Assembly: GCA_023443925.1 (NCBI GenBank)
Contig: JAEZSL010000378.1
Coordinates: forward strand, 1-64,000
From: Bacillota bacterium
Lineage (GTDB): Bacteria > Bacillota_A > Clostridia > Lachnospirales > Lachnospiraceae
DNA length: 64,000 bases
Direction: 5' to 3'
The position numbers were made by a program, and so were the translations under genes. How positions within the stretch are numbered: the first letter of the stretch is position 1; every line of letters begins with the position of its first letter. A model generated the notes under the pieces. That model was given only the letters and a program-made list of their open reading frames with translations, did no database searches and was not told the DNA's origin. Below, in pieces: positions 57,222-64,000 of the stretch.

Positions 57222-58043
57222 CTACTTATCTCTGTCTGCAATACTGCAGGCAGCAATTTCATAATCAATTAGTTCCTGGATCGTTGGATTTTCTCCGCAG
57301 ATTCCGCATTTTTTATCCTGTCCCAGCTTAACCTTGCGGAACTCCATCTTTTTTGCATCATAGGTTAAGAGATGGCCGGTCAGCAGACTGCCCACACCGG
57401 TTATGTATTTAATGGCCTCCGTAGCCTGAATGGTACCAATCACACCTCCCATAACTCCTAAAACACCGGCCTGCTGACAGGTAGGCACCACATCCGGCGG
57501 AGGCGGATTCTTAAATACACAGCGGTAACAGGGACCTTCTCCCGGAACATAGGTCATGGTCTGTCCCTGGAATCTTATGATCCCGGCATGGGAAAAGGGC
57601 TTTTTTAACATAACACATGCATCGTTGATTAAAAACTTTACCGGGAAATTATCCGTACCGTCCAGAATAAAATCATAATCCTGATCCTTAATGATATCTT
57701 TGATATTCTCTGCCGTAGCCCTCTCCTGGTAAGTGATGACATTTACATCCGGATTGATAGCGTTGATGCTCTCTCTGCCGGATATTACTTTAGCTTTGCC
57801 TACATCGGCACTGCTGTGAATGACCTGGCGCTGTAAATTGGATAAATCCACCGTATCCCCGTCCACGAGACCGATGGTGCCGACTCCTGCCGCTCCAAGA
57901 TAGAGGGCAGCAGGTGCTCCCAGCCCGCCGGTTCCTATAATAAGTATCTTTCCATTCAGCAGCTTCTCCTGTCCTTTTACACCGATATCCTCGAGGATAA
58001 TATGCCTTGAGTAACGTTCAAGCTGTGCATTTGTAAAATTCAT
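57222..58043 (-). CDS. ThiF/MoeB/HesA-type carrier-adenylating enzyme
   Basis: A 273-aa E1-like protein. Nucleotide loop ILIIGTGGLGAPAALYLGAAGVG (about 34-56), LVDGDTVDLSNLQRQ, zinc pairs Cys172/Cys175 (PCYRC) and Cys246/Cys249 (CGIC), and the conserved PTCQQAGVLG with Cys189, the likely persulfide/acyl-disulfide residue. It lacks a rhodanese domain. It would adenylate the trimmed ThiS-like carrier and enable thiocarboxylate formation. The start at 58043 has AGGAG 6 bases upstream. The carrier gene is 121 bases downstream. Confidence 0.93.
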   Translation of the reverse strand: MNFTNAQLERYSRHIILEDIGVKGQEKLLNGKILIIGTGGLGAPAALYLGAAGVGTIGLVDGDTVDLSNLQRQVIHSSADVGKAKVISGRESINAINPDVNVITYQERATAENIKDIIKDQDYDFILDGTDNFPVKFLINDACVMLKKPFSHAGIIRFQGQTMTYVPGEGPCYRCVFKNPPPPDVVPTCQQAGVLGVMGGVIGTIQATEAIKYITGVGSLLTGHLLTYDAKKMEFRKVKLGQDKKCGICGENPTIQELIDYEIAACSIADRDK

Positions 58044-58088
58044 ATGGACTCCTAACCGTGCCAAACACCCGCACTAATCATATTTTAC

Positions 58089-58250
58089 TAGGGTGTGTCT
58101 GAAAACTGCTTGAGCCGGGCTGAATGTTCCACTTTGTGGGAGACAAGGAGCGATTTTGGGGACGTAGCGGGTCTACGTTCCCAAAATCGCGCGCGGTATT
58201 CCGCAAAGTGGACGTTCAGAACGGTGCAATGAGTTTTCAGACACGTCCTA
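58089..58250. repeat. Long imperfect palindrome (MITE- or REP-like), about 160 bp
   Basis: Two arms of about 75 bases are inverted repeats of each other: outer ends GTGTCTGAAAACT / AGTTTTCAGACAC, inner parts CGATTTTGGG / CCCAAAATCG and a short loop near ACGTAG-CGGGT-CTACGT. It is more G/C-rich than its surroundings and has no frame. It lies between the receiver gene and the thiF-like gene and supplies the last codons of the receiver gene. It is probably a non-autonomous mobile repeat; it may also act as a terminator. Confidence 0.8.
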
Positions 58251-58653
58251 AGGAATACAAGACATCCCTGTCTGTATTTTTGCCTATATTTCTGTTAACA
58301 ATATTTCTCACTAAAATGGCGAGCTGGTGAAGGTTTTCCTTTAACAGGTAGGCACAGCAGCCATTTTTCATAGCAAATTTAATGCTTTCCGGCGATACAT
58401 CCTCCGAAACAATAATAAACGGTGTCTCAGGCGAGATTTTGTTTCTGGTAAACAAAGCCTGGATTGCATTAAAATGCGGTGTTGAGTTATCCGATAAAAT
58501 AATATCCCATTTCTTCTCCAGGGCATGTATCATGGATTCCTCACTGCTTACAAACAGGCTCTCCACAAGAAAACCTCCCCGTTTTAATTCAAGGACATTC
58601 AAATCGGCAATATATTTAAATTCTTCAACAATTAAAACTTTGATTTCCTGCAA
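58237..58653 (-). CDS. Stand-alone response-regulator receiver domain
   Basis: A 138-aa CheY-like protein: VLIVEEFKYIADLN (acidic residues EE in place of DD), the phospho-acceptor Asp in WDIILSDNSTP near residue 55, and CCAYLLKENLHQ with the conserved Lys. No output domain follows, and there is no ANTAR domain. It likely accepts phosphate from the kinase at 60677 or competes with its partner regulator. Its 3' end runs into the palindromic repeat, so the present C-terminus may have been altered by that insertion. Confidence 0.8.
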   Translation of the reverse strand: MQEIKVLIVEEFKYIADLNVLELKRGGFLVESLFVSSEESMIHALEKKWDIILSDNSTPHFNAIQALFTRNKISPETPFIIVSEDVSPESIKFAMKNGCCAYLLKENLHQLAILVRNIVNRNIGKNTDRDVLYSLGRV

Positions 58654-58742
58654 TTCTAAACCCCTTTCGCCTTATACAATTATTCGTTACTCTATCCCTT
58701 CTTATGTCAGGTCTGCTTTTACCGGTATGTCCCTTAGTTTAA

Positions 58743-58997
58743 TCAGCCCTCACTAAGACCGTCTTTCACCACCTCTATGGTGTAAGTACCGTCATTATTA
58801 TTTTCCAGGTTTATAACCTTATGTTTCTCATTTTTTAAACTTCTGGGGACATTCTGAATAGCCTCCCCTTCATTTAATTTAATCTGAAGAATCTGTCCGT
58901 AATCCAGCTCCTCCAACGCAACCTTTGTCTTAACAAAAGTTATGGGGCAGACTACATCGGTTATATCCACAAAACCGTCCGGCTTTCTTTCACTCAT
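58743..58997 (-). CDS. TusA/SirA-like sulfur-transfer protein
   Basis: An 84-aa two-layer alpha/beta protein. The N-terminal VDITDVVCPITFVKTKVALEEL has Cys17 in a CPxT context; most TusA proteins have CPxP. The following GQILQIKLNEGEAIQNVPRSLKNEKH matches the family. The cysteine carries persulfide sulfur between proteins. Genes for SirA-like proteins sit next to sulfite reductase-like and carrier genes in the Wolinella homocysteine cluster, as here. RBS GGAG precedes the ATG. Confidence 0.9.
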   Translation of the reverse strand: MSERKPDGFVDITDVVCPITFVKTKVALEELDYGQILQIKLNEGEAIQNVPRSLKNEKHKVINLENNNDGTYTIEVVKDGLSEG

Positions 58998-59070
58998 GAT
59001 AACTCCTTTCCGATATGCTTTGACATACCATCAAATCAGCAAATGGTTGACATTTCTTACAGTTTATACC

Positions 59071-59937
59071 TTAACTGATTGCATTCTCTAACTTTTCCTT
59101 TAATTTATCTATACCGATTCGGTCAATGGTGAAACGGAACCGTTCGCCCTGCCTACCATGTTCCTTAAAAAATTCAATCGCCGCATCAATGACCTGGAAG
59201 AGAGTTTCCTTCTTCGTGATCAACGGTATTAAGGACTGTCCAGAAACAATGGTATTCCCAAATAACCCTCCGAAAGAAGTAAGGTAGCCGCTTACACCGC
59301 TCCAGTTGTCCAAAGGGCAGGATTTTACACATTTACCGCAATAAATACACTTATCTTCTTCAAATACAAGCTTTTTACCGTCCTTGTCCACGTGGATACT
59401 CTTTGACGGACAGACTGCTTCGCAAAGGCCGCAATAAGTACAGCCGGCTGATTCCCAAACCGGCTGCAAGCCGCCTTTTATGCCAAGATCATTCTCTTCT
59501 GCCTTTAAACAGTTATTCCGGCAGCCGGTAATTCCGATTTTAAACTTATGAGGAAGATCCTTTGCAAAATATTTTGCATCCAGTTCCTTTGCCAGATTGC
59601 TGGTTTCAATCAGACCGCTGGTGCAGATGCCGTTTCCCTGACAGGCCGTTATGGTTCTGACCCTGGGGCCGCAGGCACCGGGCTGCAGATCCACTTCAGC
59701 CAGTTCTTCCTTAACTGCATTAATATCCTTAAAATCAATAAACGGTATTTCAATTCCCTGCCTGGATGTCATATGTACATAACCTTTTCCATACTTATCC
59801 GCAATTTCACTAATCTTTGCTATCTGTCCGGCGTTTAACTGTCCTCCGACTACCCTTAAACGCAGTGAGAATTTTCCTGCCTGTATCTGCCGCATAAAGC
59901 CGCCTTTTTTCAGCTCTTTATATGCCTGTTCATCCAT
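59071..59937 (-). CDS. Siroheme-[4Fe-4S] sulfite/nitrite reductase-like protein with ferredoxin domain
   Basis: A 288-aa protein. The ferredoxin-like half-domain (about 15-90; VHMTSRQGIEIP) precedes the siroheme cluster motif Cys99-x5-Cys105 and Cys139-x3-Cys143 (TACQGNGICTSG; GITGCRNNCLKAE), and a 2[4Fe-4S] ferredoxin insert at Cys166-Cys207 (CTYCGLCEAVCP; CIYCGKCVKSCP). This resembles AsrC and the small reductases of thiocarboxylate-dependent homocysteine clusters. It probably reduces sulfite to sulfide for loading the carrier. It is the first gene of a leftward operon with the TusA-like gene 73 bases on. Confidence 0.9.
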   Translation of the reverse strand: MDEQAYKELKKGGFMRQIQAGKFSLRLRVVGGQLNAGQIAKISEIADKYGKGYVHMTSRQGIEIPFIDFKDINAVKEELAEVDLQPGACGPRVRTITACQGNGICTSGLIETSNLAKELDAKYFAKDLPHKFKIGITGCRNNCLKAEENDLGIKGGLQPVWESAGCTYCGLCEAVCPSKSIHVDKDGKKLVFEEDKCIYCGKCVKSCPLDNWSGVSGYLTSFGGLFGNTIVSGQSLIPLITKKETLFQVIDAAIEFFKEHGRQGERFRFTIDRIGIDKLKEKLENAIS

Positions 59938-59998
59938 GTCTTTACCTCCCGGCTACTATTACTAATCCCGCTTTGTCAGGTTTCATATTATAACAGTC

Positions 59999-60027
59999 AT
60001 TATAAAGTGCCTGCACTTATCTGACAA
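59999..60027 (-). promoter_or_regulatory. Promoter of the sulfite reductase-like operon
   Basis: On the minus strand TTGTCA, a 17-base spacer and TATAAT, with the start about 55 bases before the gene's ATG. It lies back to back with the rightward promoter of the JAMM gene. Confidence 0.7.
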
Positions 60028-60108
60028 TGTGACTATCTTTAGGTTTTAGTCAGAGAATCTTTAGCTTTTCGAATGGGAAATTGACTTTCTGTAAATACAA
60101 ATTTATGA

Positions 60109-60137
60109 TTGACAGATAGAAGAACTCATTATATAGT
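60109..60137 (+). promoter_or_regulatory. Promoter of the JAMM-kinase-regulator operon
   Basis: TTGACA, a 17-base spacer and TATAGT, about 130 bases before the JAMM start. Confidence 0.6.
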
Positions 60138-60151
60138 TTAATTATATTATT

Positions 60152-60167
60152 CCTATAAGAATATAGG
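60152..60167. promoter_or_regulatory. Palindrome CCTATA-AGAA-TATAGG downstream of the JAMM promoter
   Basis: A perfect 6-base inverted repeat placed near +15 of the rightward transcript, positioned like a repressor site. The form resembles Rrf2-type (IscR/CymR) operators, regulators of Fe-S and cysteine metabolism, but this is only a visual resemblance. Confidence 0.45.
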
Positions 60168-60266
60168 TATAACTCAAATATTTACTCCTGCTAACTAATT
60201 CGTTCTTCTTTACCAGTATTAATCTGCTGGCTATCCTTATAAATAATAAGATGCGAGGGAATTTAT

Positions 60267-60680
60267 ATGATTATATTTAAAGAAGAACAAATTAAGGATT
60301 TATTTGCCTACTGTACAGACGGGCTTCCAAATGAAAGCTGCGGCCTTCTTGCTGGAATAATTGATAATGGGGTTAAAACCGTAACTCAGGTATATTATCT
60401 GCAAAATACAGACCAGAGCCCGGAGCATTTCTCCATGGATGTAAAGGAGCAGTTTAAGGTAATATCCCAGATCCGGAAAAGTAACCTGCAGTTACTTGGA
60501 AATTTCCACAGCCATCCTGCCACTCCTTCCAGGCCCTCTGAGGAGGATATCCGGCTGGCTTTTGATCCTGATTTAAGCTATGTTATTATCTCCTTACAGG
60601 ATAAGGAGCAACCGGTTATAAACAGCTTCAATATTAAAGGTAACCTGGCAGACAAAGATCAATTACAGATTGCGGAGTGA
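60267..60680 (+). CDS. JAMM/Mov34 metalloprotease (carrier-trimming, HcyD/Mec+ type)
   Basis: A 137-aa MPN-domain zinc peptidase with a complete JAMM motif: Glu23 (NESCGLLAG), His81 and His83 (NFHSHPATPS), Ser91 and Asp94. Small bacterial members cleave residues off the C-terminus of ubiquitin-like sulfur carriers (HcyD on HcyS, QbsD on QbsE) or cut the cysteine adduct (Mec+ on CysO). The carrier at 56894 ends GGGR and so needs such trimming. The gene is divergent from the sulfite reductase-like operon; its stop overlaps the GTG of the kinase gene. Confidence 0.93.
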   Translation: MIIFKEEQIKDLFAYCTDGLPNESCGLLAGIIDNGVKTVTQVYYLQNTDQSPEHFSMDVKEQFKVISQIRKSNLQLLGNFHSHPATPSRPSEEDIRLAFDPDLSYVIISLQDKEQPVINSFNIKGNLADKDQLQIAE

Positions 60681-61435
60681 TTACTATCAGTACTTTTGAA
60701 GAGGAACAGAAAGTGGAAAATAAAATACCCGGAGCCCGAAAGCCCAGTAATGATTTAAAGATATTTAACTCCAGCATTTCCCATGAAATCAAGGCACCCA
60801 TCCGCGCCATCGACGGTTATGCAAGAATTTTTCTTGAGGATTACAGCAGCACCATAGACGAAAGCGGCTTAGAGCTTATACAAAATATCCGCAGTATCTG
60901 CACGGATACTTTAGTTTTGGTTAATAAGCTGTTAGAGTATACCAAATTTGCTGAGATTGATCCCATTAAAGAACCTGTGGATTTAAAGGAAATGATACAT
61001 ACTGTTTTTTACGAGCTAGTCGGGAGTTATACCCAGAATGACAGGATGGAGCTGCAATATGAAGGCTGCCTTCCCATTATATTAACCGATCGTTTTTTGA
61101 TGAAACAGATAATCACCAATATTATCTCCAATTCCTTAAAGTTCACCCGGGGGAAAAGCCACGCTGTCATAACTGCCGGATACCGCTATGATGACCCCCA
61201 GCCGGTATTTTATATAAGAGACAACGGCGTGGGTTTTGATATGAAGTTTTCTGAGAATCTGTTTGGAATGTTTCAAAGAATGCACTCGTTAGACGATTTT
61301 GAAGGCAGCGGACTGGGCCTTGCTCTGGTAAAAAAAATGATTGAAAGCCTGGGCGGCTGCGTGTGGATTACCGGTGAAGTCGGAAAAGGTGCCTGCACTT
61401 ATTTTACCATTACTCATGAAGATATTCTGAAATGA
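60677..61435 (+). CDS. Soluble histidine kinase
   Basis: A 252-aa cytosolic kinase lacking transmembrane segments. HisKA motif SISHEIKAPIRAIDGYA has the phospho-His at residue 36, followed by N-box IITNIISNSLKFT, G1 DNGVGFD, and G2 GSGLGLALVKK. The 30-residue N-terminus is too short for a sensor domain, so signal input must come from a partner protein. GTG start overlaps the JAMM stop by two bases. The AraC-type regulator follows 94 bases on and is the probable partner; the stand-alone receiver at 58237 is another. Confidence 0.9.
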   Translation: MITISTFEEEQKVENKIPGARKPSNDLKIFNSSISHEIKAPIRAIDGYARIFLEDYSSTIDESGLELIQNIRSICTDTLVLVNKLLEYTKFAEIDPIKEPVDLKEMIHTVFYELVGSYTQNDRMELQYEGCLPIILTDRFLMKQIITNIISNSLKFTRGKSHAVITAGYRYDDPQPVFYIRDNGVGFDMKFSENLFGMFQRMHSLDDFEGSGLGLALVKKMIESLGGCVWITGEVGKGACTYFTITHEDILK

Positions 61436-61529
61436 ACAGGATTACACTTGGCCTTTGAGAAGAAAATAATCCGCCGTAGTGTAAGAGTAAGGATGTAATC
61501 TGTGATATGGGTTCAGAAAAGAGGTTAGG

Positions 61530-62630
61530 ATGTATAAGACGCTTATAGTAGATGACAGAGAAATCTTTTTAATGGAATTAAAGAGGATGCATATATGGGG
61601 AAATACCTCCGGTTTTTTGATTGCCGGTAAGGCTAACAATGGACGGCAGGCCCTGGAAATATTGCGTGATTCCCCTTACGATCTGGTGATTACCGATATC
61701 CGCATGCCAATCATAGATGGCTTACAGCTGCTGCATGAAATCAAAAATGAAAATCTCTGTCCCTGTGTCATCTTATTAAGTGAATACAGCGAGTTCCAGT
61801 ATGCCCGCCAGGGTATTATCTACGGTGCTTTCGATTATCTGATTAAACCTGCCAATGAAAAAGAATTAGCACCCCTTCTCAATAGAGTGAGAAAATTCCT
61901 GGATAACCTTCCTGCCAAGAAAGCTTCTCTCCTTAGCTTAAATGATCCGGAGGAAGAAGCCTGGTCCTATCCCGTTTCTGAAGAAAAAACACTGATCCGC
62001 TATTTCAAAGATAAGGACATTGCTTTGGTAGCTTTATTCCAGACCACCTTGGAACATATCTACGAAATAATGGGAGATAATCTGATTAAAGCCGATCTGA
62101 TGATTAAAAAACTTTACCATAATATAATTACTGAAGTCTATAATGAATATGCCTGGCTGTCCCAATATGTCCATATACACTATTTTGAAGAAATTGATTA
62201 TATCCGGGAGGGAGAGGCGGATGCGATTAAATCTTTCTATGTGAGGAAGATAACGCATCTGCTGCAGTTTATTATCCGGCTGGAGCCCCCGATTCATGAC
62301 AATACTCTGAAAGAGATCATCACCTATATTCTGGAACATCCGGAAGCTGATCTGAAATTAAAAGTTCTGGCAGCCAGGTTTTTTATTAATAATACCTATT
62401 TAAGCAATACGTTTTTTACTAAAACCAGAATTCACTTTAATGATTATATCACTGTTATTAAGATGACACGGGCGGAATACCTTTTTAAATATACGGATCA
62501 AAAGATCTATGAAATCAGTTACCGGCTGGGTTATAAGGATATTAACTACTTTTCCAAACAGTTTAAGAAAATCTATGGCCTGAGTCCAACCGAATACCGG
62601 AATAATGAGATTATCGACTATCAGATATAA
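61530..62630 (+). CDS. Response regulator with AraC-type output
   Basis: A 366-aa protein with a receiver (acidic DD at 8-9, Asp56 in VITDIRMPIIDG, Lys in FDYLIKPANEKE), a middle region of about 120 residues and a C-terminal AraC double HTH (about 265-360; LKVLAARFFINNTYLSNTF, YEISYRLGYKDINYFSKQFKK, LSPTEYR). It likely responds to the upstream kinase and controls the sulfur/nitrogenase-like operons. The leader between the kinase and this gene shows no terminator. Confidence 0.92.
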   Translation: MYKTLIVDDREIFLMELKRMHIWGNTSGFLIAGKANNGRQALEILRDSPYDLVITDIRMPIIDGLQLLHEIKNENLCPCVILLSEYSEFQYARQGIIYGAFDYLIKPANEKELAPLLNRVRKFLDNLPAKKASLLSLNDPEEEAWSYPVSEEKTLIRYFKDKDIALVALFQTTLEHIYEIMGDNLIKADLMIKKLYHNIITEVYNEYAWLSQYVHIHYFEEIDYIREGEADAIKSFYVRKITHLLQFIIRLEPPIHDNTLKEIITYILEHPEADLKLKVLAARFFINNTYLSNTFFTKTRIHFNDYITVIKMTRAEYLFKYTDQKIYEISYRLGYKDINYFSKQFKKIYGLSPTEYRNNEIIDYQI

Positions 62631-62634
62631 TATA

Positions 62635-62686
62635 TAAGCCGGGGCATACTGCTAGTCTTTATAACCAGCAATATGCCCCGGCTTAT
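62635..62686 (+). terminator. Terminator of the JAMM-kinase-regulator operon
   Basis: Arms AAGCCGGGGCATA and TATGCCCCGGCTT with further inner pairing, followed by a short T-rich stretch. Confidence 0.88.
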
Positions 62687-62844
62687 TCTTACCGATATTT
62701 TATACCATCTGCCAAGGCAGCATTAAATTTATCTGTTAACGATTCAAGTTTTAACGATAAATTTTGTGAAAGAATATCATCCCATATATGAATAAACGAT
62801 GAAGGTTCTTTAACACCCAAAGATTAATATGGCTGTAATTTCAA

Positions 62845-63471
62845 TCAGTGGCATCCCAGTTTTTCGTGATCCATAACCCGGATTGCAAGCGGAAGTAAAC
62901 TTCCTCCCACCAGATTCCCTAAGGCTATCACAGTTATGTATAAGAGTGCCTTTCCATTCCAGGCATTGGCCAGGGAGAAATAAAACATATCCGCAATACT
63001 GTGCTCAAAACCGGATAAGATAAATACCATAATCGGAAGAATCAAAGCCAGATGTTTACCTACGCTGTCCTTAATGGTCTGAAAACCAATCACCGCAATA
63101 CACATCATAATCCCGCAGAGTATAGCCATAATAAAGGTACTGTAAATCGTATCCGACAGTTTTAATGCCACCATCTCACTGGTATGCTCTACCAGTTTAA
63201 CCATTTTGGTTCCCCGGTATAAATATCCCATACCTACGGTTCCTGCCGCATTGCCCAAAATAACAATTAATACCGTTATTAAGAACTTCGGTTTTTCGTT
63301 GGGTATGTAACACACCTTACCCGTATACAAATTCAACCCAAAGGTATATATGGTAAATAACCCGATGGAAAAGAGAAAAGCTCCTGCTATATGATTTTCC
63401 AGGGTCAGGTAAATCGTACCTCCAATACTGATTGCTATACCTGCCATAACTGCTTTTATAAATGTTTTCAT
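62845..63471 (-). CDS. FNT-family channel (formate/nitrite/hydrosulfide type)
   Basis: A 208-aa protein with six helices and the FNT signature near residues 150-165 (LSGFEHSIADMFYFSLA) that contains the central-pore His. The N-terminal IGGTIYLTLEN matches the omega-loop region. It is shorter than FocA (about 285) and lacks cytosolic tails. FNT channels pass formate, nitrite, lactate or HS-. Next to sulfite reductase-like and carrier genes, a hydrosulfide or sulfite role is attractive but not shown by sequence. Confidence 0.88.
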   Translation of the reverse strand: MKTFIKAVMAGIAISIGGTIYLTLENHIAGAFLFSIGLFTIYTFGLNLYTGKVCYIPNEKPKFLITVLIVILGNAAGTVGMGYLYRGTKMVKLVEHTSEMVALKLSDTIYSTFIMAILCGIMMCIAVIGFQTIKDSVGKHLALILPIMVFILSGFEHSIADMFYFSLANAWNGKALLYITVIALGNLVGGSLLPLAIRVMDHEKLGCH

Positions 63472-64000
63472 AAATGTATCATCCTTTATTTATCCTTGCC
63501 TAATCAGGCTGTATTCAAAACCACCAAACATTATATCACAGCCTTACGAAAATATATACTGTAAACATTTGTAATGATAGATATTATCAAAAGACCTATT
63601 ATCAAAAAAGTATGTATACCGTGAGCCAGCTTAGCTCCGAATTAACTTGAACATCCTACCGGGATATCCGATGAAAACCGTCTCTCGCACGCTTATATTA
63701 TGAGCCGCTTTCTGGCTCCCCTTAACCATAAATCAAGCCGGATACTCTTGGGATTCCTACTTTCATCTCCAAAACTACCGGCCTGAATTATTATTTTGTA
63801 CCCGTTACATACCGTAAGCCCACTTACGATACATCGGATATAAGGCATTATTATTAATGTCGTTGTTAAATAAGAAGTATTAATTGTCATCGCTTACTTA
63901 GCATAAATATCTGCAAGCAGATTTTATTTACCACGGGTGACCTTTAAGGTATCTGCTTTTACGCTCTTTACTTAGGTCAAGCTGAACTTGTCATGAACGG
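63472..64000. other. Right-edge region without a supported gene
   Basis: No frame here has both a ribosome binding site and a protein-like pattern. The first 100 bases should hold the FNT promoter. I see no RNA gene or repeat. Confidence 0.5.

Noticed and set aside
58237..58653. ANTAR-type antiterminator acting on the twin leaders
   Set aside because: The protein ends after the receiver domain; no ANTAR helices, and the leader loops lack the expected hexaloop pattern.
63693..63890. 65-codon minus-strand frame near the right edge
   Set aside because: No ribosome binding site and no recognisable motif.

Overview
The window looks like the chromosome of an anaerobic, low-G+C, spore-forming Firmicute, most likely a Lachnospiraceae member (Clostridium cluster XIVa, Lachnoclostridium/Anaerocolumna-like). 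The basis is strong AGGAGG-type ribosome binding sites with frequent TTG/GTG starts, YesM/YesN-type sensor pairs, a LysM-GH18 spore/cell-wall type protein, a CpsB/CpsD polysaccharide control pair and a ChvE-GguAB type sugar ABC system. No rRNA, tRNA, CRISPR array or complete insertion sequence was seen. Species assignment is inference.

Layout. 1-9.5 kb is a mixed region: a tandem PII-like protein with a DUF1538 membrane protein, a LysM-GH18 protein that has lost its catalytic residues, a DUF368 polyprenyl-phosphate transporter, a class V aminotransferase, an AAA/DUF4143 ATPase, a small HTH regulator, and gene remnants (a sulfatase tail and an unidentified fragment). 9.9-25.9 kb is a minus-strand exopolysaccharide/capsule locus: galE, flippase, radical SAM/SPASM protein, pyruvyltransferase, SGNH esterase, EpsG-like polymerase, GT2, GT8, rfbC, two paralogous initiating sugar-phosphate transferases, BY-kinase, PHP phosphatase and a two-TM protein in the usual Wzz slot. 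A divergent 496-aa HTH regulator, Tex and an MBL-fold hydrolase follow.

31.5-43 kb is a sugar-sensing and uptake region: membrane-anchored binding protein, YesM-like kinase, YesN-like regulator and lipoprotein binding protein form one operon. Beside it are a ChvE-type binding protein, a two-domain ATPase and a permease, plus a small membrane protein with a repeat-built, frameshifted Asn/Glu-rich tail.

44.6-63.5 kb is the most unusual part: a nitrogenase-like and sulfur-relay locus. It encodes NifH-, NifD- and NifK-like proteins. The D/K pair holds only four cysteines in total (1+3), all at P-cluster-like positions, and no recognisable FeMo-cofactor ligands. Downstream lie a SAM synthetase gene broken by a one-base frameshift, a sulfonate/taurine-type ABC transporter, and two paralogous radical SAM proteins with an unusual CX8CX2C motif on either side of the binding-protein gene. 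Upstream lie an MTA/SAH nucleosidase, a ThiS-like carrier ending GGGR, a ThiF/MoeB-like activating enzyme, a TusA-like protein and a siroheme/ferredoxin sulfite-reductase-like protein. A JAMM protease that could trim the carrier is divergently transcribed with a histidine kinase and an AraC-type regulator, and an FNT-family channel follows. Two leaders in this locus, before nifH and before the nucleosidase, share a conserved hairpin plus intrinsic terminator, suggesting common attenuation.

Working hypothesis (inference): the locus imports an organosulfur compound, attacks it reductively with a nitrogenase-like two-component enzyme plus radical SAM chemistry, and routes sulfur through a protein-thiocarboxylate relay of the kind known for homocysteine synthesis in Wolinella. 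The cysteine pattern resembles the 3+1 [4Fe-4S] site of DPOR/COR more than nitrogenase or methylthio-alkane reductase, so the reaction may be new.
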